24,480 bases of DNA from positions 1 through 24,480 of the forward strand of contig JBBPYR010000279.1 of the NCBI GenBank assembly GCA_038199755.1. Direction: 5' to 3'. The DNA comes from JBBPYR01 sp038199755 (GTDB lineage Bacteria; Chloroflexota; Ktedonobacteria; Ktedonobacterales; Ktedonobacteraceae). Of the stretch, positions 7,078-12,812 are shown piece after piece. A program made the translations under genes and the position numbers. The first letter of the stretch is position 1, and each line of letters opens with the position of its first letter. A model generated the notes under the pieces. It ran no database searches and was not told the origin of the DNA. It saw only the letters and a program-made list of their open reading frames with translations.

Positions 7078-7219
7078 TTCTCGATACTTCACGTATTTGG
7101 CTTTACTGCACGGTGGGTTACAGCTGTGATCGTGTGAAATCGAATTTTTTGAGGAGGCTCGACAAAGAAAAACTTGCAGAGAAAGAAGTTGAAGACAGAT
7201 AGCTGTTTTAAGGATGATA

Positions 7220-8041
7220 TCATTCCGCTCCCTCTTGTGGGGAAATTGGTTCAATGAAGATGGGGCGCAGTTCCCTGATAGCTGTCATACCGCCCGCCGC
7301 ACTTCCGTGACGGTGTAGTGACACGCGATAGCTCACGCGGTCGGGGCGATAGTAGCGTTCCTGTACATACACGGGGATATTCCCCGTTGTATACGAAATA
7401 CGCCGGATGAGGAGCAATCCCGTTCCTGAAGCCAATGTCAGCAGCCTGGCTTGCTCAGATGTAGCGGTTGCCGCCGTGATTTGGAACGTGCCAGATTCCA
7501 CAAGAATGCCGTAGCGCGTCTCAAGAATGTGATAGATGGTCTCAGAGGCAAGGGCGGTTTCGGACACCAGTAAGCCGAAACGTAGAGGAAGCCATGTGGT
7601 ATCATAGGCGATAGGGCGTTCATTAGCGAGACGCAACCGATCCACACGGACCACTTCCTCGTTCTTGGACAGCGCAAGTGCTTCAGCTACTTCCTGGCTC
7701 GCCAACTCGTGCGCCATCGCGAGGACCCGCGAGGAAGGAGCGAGCCCAGCTACTTCCATGTCTTCAACGAAATCGGTGAGTCTCACCAAATCCTGCTCGA
7801 TGCGCTTTTCGGCAACGTACGTTCCCTTCCCGTGTCGACGTATTACTAATCCCTCTGCCTCTAGTTCATCAAGTGCCTGCCGCACGGTAATACGGCTAAT
7901 TCCGTACTTCTGGATCAATTCGGACTCTGCTGGAAGTCGATCTCCAGACTGGTACGTACCACGCTCGATCTCCGTGCGGATAATTTGTTTGAGCTGATAA
8001 TATAATGGAATGGGGCCTGGAAGCAAAGGCTGTGATACCAT
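7220..8041 (-). CDS. GntR-family (HutC subfamily) transcriptional regulator with UTRA domain
   Basis: A 273-residue repressor-type protein. Residues 8-75 form the winged helix: PIPLYYQLKQIIRTEI, then SGDRLPAESEL, GISRITVRQALDELEAEGLV and RRHGKGTYV. Residues about 95-240 form a UTRA effector domain (VVRVDRLRLANERPIAYDTTWLP ... GLLLIRRISYTTGNIPVYVQERYYRPDRVSY), which in the family binds a small metabolite. The ATG has GAGG 8 bases upstream. The gene is divergent from the TauE exporter. A close match to the operator repeated at the exporter and persulfide-oxidation promoters lies just downstream of its own start site, so autoregulation and control of the sulfur genes are likely. The effector is unknown. 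Confidence 0.9.
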   Translation of the reverse strand: MVSQPLLPGPIPLYYQLKQIIRTEIERGTYQSGDRLPAESELIQKYGISRITVRQALDELEAEGLVIRRHGKGTYVAEKRIEQDLVRLTDFVEDMEVAGLAPSSRVLAMAHELASQEVAEALALSKNEEVVRVDRLRLANERPIAYDTTWLPLRFGLLVSETALASETIYHILETRYGILVESGTFQITAATATSEQARLLTLASGTGLLLIRRISYTTGNIPVYVQERYYRPDRVSYRVSLHRHGSAAGGMTAIRELRPIFIEPISPQEGAE

Positions 8042-8066
8042 TGAAATGCCTCACGAAAGTACTTGA

Positions 8067-8086
8067 TATGGCGACATGTTGATATG
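8067..8086. promoter_or_regulatory. operator copy at the GntR promoter
   Basis: TATGGCGACATGTTGATATG matches 16 of 20 positions of the palindrome TATGTCAACATGTTGACATA derived from the other copies. It lies at about +7 to +26 of the predicted minus-strand transcript, a place where binding would block transcription of the regulator gene. Confidence 0.6.
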
Positions 8087-8099
8087 TGCTCTTTGTTGT

Positions 8100-8128
8100 A
8101 GTATACCCTATCAGGGAGTCGTGAGCAA
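8100..8128 (-). promoter_or_regulatory. promoter of the GntR gene
   Basis: On the minus strand TTGCTC (8123-8128) and TATACT (8100-8105) are separated by 17 bases. The start would be near 8093, giving a leader of about 50 bases. Confidence 0.6.
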
Positions 8129-8195
8129 TCTTTCGTGGGAAAACAGTATTCCGCTCTTCCATGCAATACCCGCGTGTCTTTCATTAGACCCTAAC

Positions 8196-8241
8196 TTATT
8201 ATGTCAACATGTCGTCTTATTAAGATATGTTGACATAATAA
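8196..8241. promoter_or_regulatory. double operator: 15-bp perfect inverted repeat upstream of the exporter
   Basis: TTATTATGTCAACAT (8196-8210) and its exact inverse (8227-8241) are separated by 16 bases. Each arm starts a version of the 20-bp palindrome. 8200-8219 matches 17 of 20 positions and 8218-8237 matches 15 of 20. The right arm contains the -35 hexamer TTGACA of the exporter promoter, so binding should repress. Confidence 0.7.
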
Positions 8242-8259
8242 TTTTTGGTGTTATATAGT
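8230..8259 (+). promoter_or_regulatory. promoter of the TauE/rhodanese transcript
   Basis: TTGACA (8230-8235) lies inside the operator arm. The -10 is TATAGT (8254-8259, spacer 18) or TATATA (8252-8257, spacer 16). The leader to the exporter start is about 105 bases and holds a short reading frame. Confidence 0.75.
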
Positions 8260-8308
8260 GGGAGAAAAGCGTTTTCGCTCTACACAGATGGAGCGCAAGG
8301 AAATCGCG

Positions 8309-8374
8309 ATGTTGAGAAGAGAGGATCGAAGACGGTTCTTTTGTATGGTTGAAAATGGGACGTGGGTCGCATGA
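8309..8374 (+). CDS. possible 21-residue leader peptide overlapping the exporter start
   Basis: ATG 8309 follows AAGGA at a suitable distance. The frame is basic at its N-terminus (MLRREDRRRFF) and ends in TGA 8372-8374, overlapping the exporter ATG as ATGA. The exporter has no good ribosome site of its own, so coupling to this small frame would explain its translation. An upstream in-frame ATG is at 8288. No homology is recognised, and chance cannot be excluded. Confidence 0.35.
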   Translation: MLRREDRRRFFCMVENGTWVA

Positions 8375-9081
8375 CAGTTACCTTCATTCAGCAACTTCTG
8401 GCAGTAGGCTCAGGTGTGATCGTAGGCTTTTCTCTTGGCTTGATCGGCGGTGGTGGGTCCATACTGGCAGTCCCGTTGCTTCTCTATCTCGTAGGCTATC
8501 GCGATACCCATGTCGTGATTGGCACGACCGCACTGGCCGTGGCTCTGACGGCATTCGCCAACTTGATTCTGCACTGGCGCGCTGGTAATGTGCGCTGGAA
8601 AGCGGCCCTTTCCTTCGCCTTGCCAGGGGCCGTCGGGGCAGCAATAGGGAAGGTCTTTCCTGGCAAACAACTGCTTTTTCTCTTTGCCTTGTTGATGATC
8701 GTTGTTGCAATCTCCATGGTGCGTCCGCGCAGAGATACCTCAAGCAGACCAATGCTCTCTGGTTGGCCCCTCCTCATACGGACAGTCCAGTCAGTTTCCT
8801 GGTTGGCCTACTCTCAGGTTTTTTCGGAATTGGAGGAGGATTTCTTATTGTTTCTGGACTCATGTTTGCTACAGGCATGCCGCTGTTGAGTGCCGTGGGC
8901 AGTTCGCTCGTCTCCGTAGGCACCTTTGGAATGACCACCGCCATCAACCTATGCACTCTCGGGCCTGGTGAACTGGCTAGTCGCGGCGGAATACATTGTC
9001 GGCGGTATCGCGGGCGGATTGGTAGGCGCATACCTGGCAACACGTTTGGGGAAACAGAAAAAGATGCTTAAGCAATTTTGA
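8371..9081 (+). pseudogene. TauE/SafE family sulfite/anion exporter, two compensating frameshifts
   Basis: Read across three segments, the product is a complete membrane protein of about 236 residues. Segment 1 (8371 to about 8750) gives GVIVGFSLGLIGGGGSILAVPLLLYLVG. Segment 2, one base earlier in frame, gives FLVGLLSGFFGIGGGFLIVSGLMF and GMTTAIN. Segment 3, back in the first frame from 8950, gives YALSGLVNWLVAAEYIVGGIAGG and ends KMLKQF at 9081. The two GGG-rich half repeats are the family's hallmark. Family members export sulfite, sulfoacetate or related anions. A base appears missing around 8720-8780 and an extra C appears at 8948-8949. As read, only the first half would be made. A sequencing error or recent decay are both possible, since all motifs are intact. 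The start is ATG 8371. Confidence 0.8.
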
Positions 9082-9326
9082 TAGACGTTCGAGAACCCCA
9101 TGAATATAAAAACGGTCATGCAAGAAGAGCAAAGAATATTCCCTTGAGCCAAATACAGCAACGAGTCAGCGAGATACCACATGACCGCAAGGTATTGCTC
9201 ATCTGCCAGAGTAGTCACAGGAGTATGCAGGCGGCTAGTTTCCTTCAGAAGCAAGGACTAGAACAGATTGTGAATGTAACCGGAGGAACGTCTATCTGGC
9301 GTTTACACCAGTTATCGATGGAATAA
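9078..9326 (+). CDS. short single-domain rhodanese-like protein
   Basis: An 82-residue sulfurtransferase-like domain. It begins directly at IDVREPHEYKNGH and so lacks the first strand and helix (about 20 residues) usual in the family. The active loop, CQSSHRS at residues 44-50, keeps the catalytic Cys and the Arg. It ends with VNVTGGTSIW. The only start is TTG 9078, overlapping the exporter's TGA as TTGA, because an in-frame TAA lies at 9069-9071. No ribosome site is visible, so coupling to the exporter is needed. Small rhodaneses carry persulfide sulfur, which suits the location between exporter and persulfide oxidase. The region has two frameshifts just upstream, so the short N-terminus may also come from damage. 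Confidence 0.65.
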   Translation: MIDVREPHEYKNGHARRAKNIPLSQIQQRVSEIPHDRKVLLICQSSHRSMQAASFLQKQGLEQIVNVTGGTSIWRLHQLSME

Positions 9327-9404
9327 GGGAAACACTATCCTATGGCAACCGCGCCTTCTTTGCACGCGTACGCTTGAATAAGCCCAACATGGTTCTTAAC
9401 TTAT

Positions 9405-9424
9405 TATGATAACATGTTGACATA
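9405..9424. promoter_or_regulatory. operator copy at the persulfide/sulfite oxidation operon
   Basis: TATGATAACATGTTGACATA matches 18 of 20 positions of the shared palindrome. It contains the -35 hexamer of the operon promoter, the same geometry as in the exporter promoter. Confidence 0.7.
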
Positions 9425-9445
9425 GTAATGACTCCCAACTATACT
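9417..9445 (+). promoter_or_regulatory. promoter of the persulfide/sulfite oxidation operon
   Basis: TTGACA (9417-9422) and TATACT (9440-9445) are separated by 17 bases, a near-consensus sigma70 promoter. The start is near 9452. The leader to ATG 9584 is about 130 bases. Confidence 0.85.
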
Positions 9446-9478
9446 TACAAAGAAGCATATGCAGACAATGGGAAGGCA

Positions 9479-9574
9479 ATGAAGTCGTACCTACCTGGAA
9501 GATACCGCCGCGTCCAGGTGCATGTGTCGCAGGGGGCAAAGCAAGCCTTGAGATACAGAAAGATGGCGGTATGA
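9479..9574 (+). CDS. possible 31-residue leader peptide before the MBL/rhodanese gene
   Basis: ATG 9479 follows GGGAAGG closely. The frame reads MKSYLPGRYRRVQ onward, is strongly basic, and stops at TGA 9572-9574 inside the GAGGTG ribosome site of the next gene. This gives possible translational coupling, the same layout as the leader frame before the exporter. There is no recognisable homolog. Confidence 0.35.
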   Translation: MKSYLPGRYRRVQVHVSQGAKQALRYRKMAV

Positions 9575-9583
9575 GGTGCAATG

Positions 9584-11020
9584 ATGCAGATCAAGCAATT
9601 CTTTTTAGAAGGACTGGGACACCAATCTTACTTCGTAGCTGATGGAAAAAGCGCGATAGCCGTTGTTGTTGATCCCCGACGCGATGTAGATATCTATCTG
9701 CAAGAGGCGAAGCGGGCGCATGCGCGTATCACCCACATCCTGGAGACGCACATCCATAACGATTATGTCACGGGTGCGCGGGAACTCTCTGCTCATACTG
9801 GGGCAACGATTGTTGGAAGTGCAGAAGGTCACATCGTTTACGAGCACCAGGCGGTTCGAGATGGTGATACCGTCGCTGCTGGCGAAATGACTTTTCGGGT
9901 CATAGCAACGCCTGGTCACACCCCTGAGCATGTGAGTTATGTCCTCTATGAGCCAGAAAGTGCGCAGCCGCATGCCGTTTTCAGTGGTGGCAGCATGCTT
10001 GTCGGCAGCGCGGGGCGCACCGACCTGCTCGGTTCCGCAATGACGCTCACCCTGACGCGGCAGCAGTATCACTCGCTGCGCCGCATGCTCGAAACCCTTC
10101 CCGGCAACGTTCTCGTCTATCCGACACACGGTGCTGGCTCGTTTTGTACCGCCAGTGCCGTTGCGGACACGCGCAGCAGCACTATTGCTCAAGAACGCGT
10201 TATCAGCCCCGCTGCTCAGGCATCGTCCGAGGAGGATTTTGTCCACCGCCAGCTTGCTGGCTACACAGCCTACCCAAACTATTACGCCTACATGCATGAC
10301 ATCAACCAGCATGGACCTCGTATCCTCGGCGATTTCCCTGAACTCGCGGCTCTCTCACCGCAGGTGGTGCAAGCACGTATGCGTGCTGGTATCCCGCTCG
10401 TCGATGCGCGTTCACGTGACGCATTTGCGCAAGAACATCTACCCGGCTCGTTGAATGTTGAATTGGATAGCTCATTCAGCACGTACATAGGCTGGATATT
10501 ACCCTTCAACACACCACTGATGGTGTTGATTGAGGATGAGGAGGGACGACGCGAGGCGGTGGTGCAGCTGATTCGTATCGGCTATGAACAGGCGCAAGGG
10601 TACGTTGAGAATGGCATTGCAGGTTGGAAGGCAGCAGCCTTCCCCACGAGCAGTTTCGAGCGTATCGATATCGACACGCTCTATAAACGCTGGTCGCAGC
10701 ACACGCAGATGGCAATTGTTGATGTACGGCGCGATGACGAGTGGCGCGATGGGCATATCCCTGACTCGTTGCACCTGCACCTTGGCGAACTGCCTCAGCA
10801 CCTGGATCAGGTTCCACGAAATACTCCTCTTGCAGTTGTCTGTCAGAGTGGTCAACGTGCCGAAATCGCCGCAAGTATGCTCGCGGCAACCGGGCGACAG
10901 GTGACTGCCGTGCAAGGCGGTGTCCTGGATTGGACTGAGCGAGGCTTCCCCACTCTCACAGGCGAGGAGGCAACACCGCACGTCTCCGGACATGATCACG
11001 CTACGCACACTCATCCATAA
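9584..11020 (+). CDS. MBL-fold/double-rhodanese protein, persulfide-dioxygenase-like
   Basis: A 478-residue protein. Residues 1-250 are a metallo-beta-lactamase fold of the ETHE1/CstB kind, with THIHNDYVTGA (His56, His58, Asp60) and TPGHTPEH (His112). Relatives oxidise glutathione or CoA persulfide to sulfite with one iron. The position of the third metal ligand, FTGD in ETHE1, here reads FSGGS (about 133-137), so the Asp is replaced by Gly. Residues about 263-355 are a rhodanese domain without catalytic Cys (LIEDEEGRRE). Residues about 363-458 are a second rhodanese with Cys420 in CQSGQR. The tail is His-rich. I prefer ATG 9584 over 9581 because GAGGTG then has a 5-base spacing. It is first in an operon with a fused SoeBC-like subunit and a SoeA-like oxidoreductase, so its sulfite product would pass directly to them. 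Confidence 0.85.
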   Translation: MQIKQFFLEGLGHQSYFVADGKSAIAVVVDPRRDVDIYLQEAKRAHARITHILETHIHNDYVTGARELSAHTGATIVGSAEGHIVYEHQAVRDGDTVAAGEMTFRVIATPGHTPEHVSYVLYEPESAQPHAVFSGGSMLVGSAGRTDLLGSAMTLTLTRQQYHSLRRMLETLPGNVLVYPTHGAGSFCTASAVADTRSSTIAQERVISPAAQASSEEDFVHRQLAGYTAYPNYYAYMHDINQHGPRILGDFPELAALSPQVVQARMRAGIPLVDARSRDAFAQEHLPGSLNVELDSSFSTYIGWILPFNTPLMVLIEDEEGRREAVVQLIRIGYEQAQGYVENGIAGWKAAAFPTSSFERIDIDTLYKRWSQHTQMAIVDVRRDDEWRDGHIPDSLHLHLGELPQHLDQVPRNTPLAVVCQSGQRAEIAASMLAATGRQVTAVQGGVLDWTERGFPTLTGEEATPHVSGHDHATHTHP

Positions 11021-11091
11021 TAATTGCCTCTCGCCTCAACTATTCAGCAAGACGACTTATTCCCTGAACAAACCTGAAAGGGAAGTTATGT

Positions 11092-12786
11092 ATGACGAAA
11101 TATGGCTTTGTCATCGACCAGAGGAAATGCATCGGCTGTCATGCCTGCACTGTTGCTTGTAAAGCCGAGCACGACGTGCCAATTGGGGTCAATCGCACCT
11201 GGGTGAAGTACATTGAAAAAGGCGAGTTTCCCAACACGCGCCGCTATTTCCTTGTCAACCGCTGCAATCACTGCGACGACGCACCTTGCGTCAAGATTTG
11301 TCCCACGAAGGCACTATACAAGCGTGCCGATGGCATCGTGGATTTCGACAACACGCGCTGCATTGGTTGTAAATCCTGTATGCAGGCGTGTCCCTACGAT
11401 GCCCTCTATATCGACCCGAACAATCACACAGCGGCGAAGTGCAATTACTGCGCTCATCGTACCGAGCAAGGTTTGGAGCCTGCGTGCGTTGTGGTGTGTC
11501 CCGAACATGCCATCATTGCCGGAGATATGCACAACCCGAAAACAGAGATTGCGCAGCTCATCGCGCGCGAACCGGTGCGTGTTCGCAAGCCAGAACAAGG
11601 AACGAAACCCAATGTCTACTATCTGGGTGCAGATGAGGCCGCGATTAACCCTGAGGCCGCCGTGCAAGAGTTGCCACATATGACGATGTGGAGTACGATG
11701 TTACGCCCTCATCATGAAGATGAACGCACCTTTGACCCCAGCCTGTCGCTGCGTACACAGAACAATGCTCATGAAACTCCACCTGCCAGCGTGACCACCG
11801 TTGCGCCTTCTCTTAATGGACATGCTGGACGCAAGCCTGTGACGCTCAATCCACTCAAACCCTATCAACCGGCAGGAGACCCCGCGAAAGCGCACGTGGT
11901 GTACGACGCACCTAAGAACAGTGCGCCGTGGGGTTGGATGGTTTCGGCTTATCTGGGCACAAAGTCGATTGGAGCGGGTGCTATGGTGGTTGCGGCCTTT
12001 GCGCTGGCCCTCTATGGCTTCCATGGCAACCTGAGTGGATCCTTGAACGCCTTGTTGGGTATCGCAGCACCGATCATCGGTGGTCTCTTTATCGCGGCGA
12101 CCCTCGTGCTCCTCGTTGCAGATCTCAAGCGGCCTGACCGTGCGCTCTTTCTCCTCACCAAAGCCAATCCGACCTCGTGGTTGGTGTGGGGTGGCTATAT
12201 TCTAGGTATCTTCGGGCTGATCGAGGTGGCTTGGTTTGGCGCAGTTATTTTCGGTCTTTTCGGCCTGTTGCGCATCCTGCTGCTTCCAGCGGCCCTCTTT
12301 GGCGCAGCAGCGGCTGGCTATAGCGCGTTCCTCTTTGGACAGGCCGAGGGACGCGATTTCTGGCAAAGTCCACTCTTCCTTCCCATTCTGCTGGTGCAGT
12401 CAGTGCTAGCTGGCTCGGCTATGCTTGGCCTCTGCGCCCTGTTTTTGGGCGCGGGCAGCGAGCTGCTCACATTGTTGACCATCACACTTCTGAGTTCGGT
12501 TGGAGTTCATCTCCTGCTCATCCTCATGGAAGTCTTTGGTTCACATAGCAATAGTCACGTCGCGGCTGCCGCGCACGCCATCACAAGCGGTCCACTGCGT
12601 TCCATCTTTCAAGGTCTCTTCCTTGGTCTTGGGACGCTGGTTCCCCTAGTCTTGCTGGTGTTTGCCCTGCTCGTTCCCAGTACACAACCTGCCCTGCTCG
12701 CCCTGGCAGGGGTGCTTGCATTGGTCGGCCTGTTCGCCTATGAGCATTGTTTCGTTGTCGCCGGACAAGCGGTCGCGTTGAGTTAG
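11092..12786 (+). CDS. fused 4Fe-4S ferredoxin subunit and NrfD-type membrane subunit (SoeBC-like)
   Basis: A 564-residue fusion. Residues 1-150 hold 16 Cys in four clusters, with Cys13/16/19/23, Cys58/61/66/70, Cys90/93/96/100 and Cys117/120/132/136, the standard four [4Fe-4S] electron wire of DmsB/PsrB/SoeB proteins. A linker of about 130 polar residues follows. From about 283 to the end are some eight membrane segments with the NrfD/PsrC mark DLKRPDRALFLLTKANPTSW. The second half should exchange electrons with quinone. These are normally two genes. The start at ATG 11092 has GGGAAG 6 bases upstream. It lies 71 bases after the MBL gene and 26 bases before the catalytic subunit. No Tat signal is present, so the complex should face the cytoplasm. 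Psr- or Phs-type reduction is the alternative reading. Confidence 0.88.
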   Translation: MTKYGFVIDQRKCIGCHACTVACKAEHDVPIGVNRTWVKYIEKGEFPNTRRYFLVNRCNHCDDAPCVKICPTKALYKRADGIVDFDNTRCIGCKSCMQACPYDALYIDPNNHTAAKCNYCAHRTEQGLEPACVVVCPEHAIIAGDMHNPKTEIAQLIAREPVRVRKPEQGTKPNVYYLGADEAAINPEAAVQELPHMTMWSTMLRPHHEDERTFDPSLSLRTQNNAHETPPASVTTVAPSLNGHAGRKPVTLNPLKPYQPAGDPAKAHVVYDAPKNSAPWGWMVSAYLGTKSIGAGAMVVAAFALALYGFHGNLSGSLNALLGIAAPIIGGLFIAATLVLLVADLKRPDRALFLLTKANPTSWLVWGGYILGIFGLIEVAWFGAVIFGLFGLLRILLLPAALFGAAAAGYSAFLFGQAEGRDFWQSPLFLPILLVQSVLAGSAMLGLCALFLGAGSELLTLLTITLLSSVGVHLLLILMEVFGSHSNSHVAAAAHAITSGPLRSIFQGLFLGLGTLVPLVLLVFALLVPSTQPALLALAGVLALVGLFAYEHCFVVAGQAVALS

Positions 12787-12812
12787 TCAAAACGGAGAAA
12801 AAGGAGCGTTGC

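Noticed and set aside
7061..7080. Fifth copy of the sulfur operator upstream of the dehydrogenase
   Set aside because: Only the CATGTT core matches and the flanks do not. Similar to chance.
9060..9090. Programmed -1 frameshift fusing the exporter to the rhodanese
   Set aside because: CAA TTT TGA is not a standard slippery heptamer, and a TTGA overlap gives a simpler coupling.
12747..12812. N-terminal extension of the catalytic subunit into the previous gene
   Set aside because: It overlaps the NrfD-domain coding end. AAGGAG points clearly to ATG 12813.
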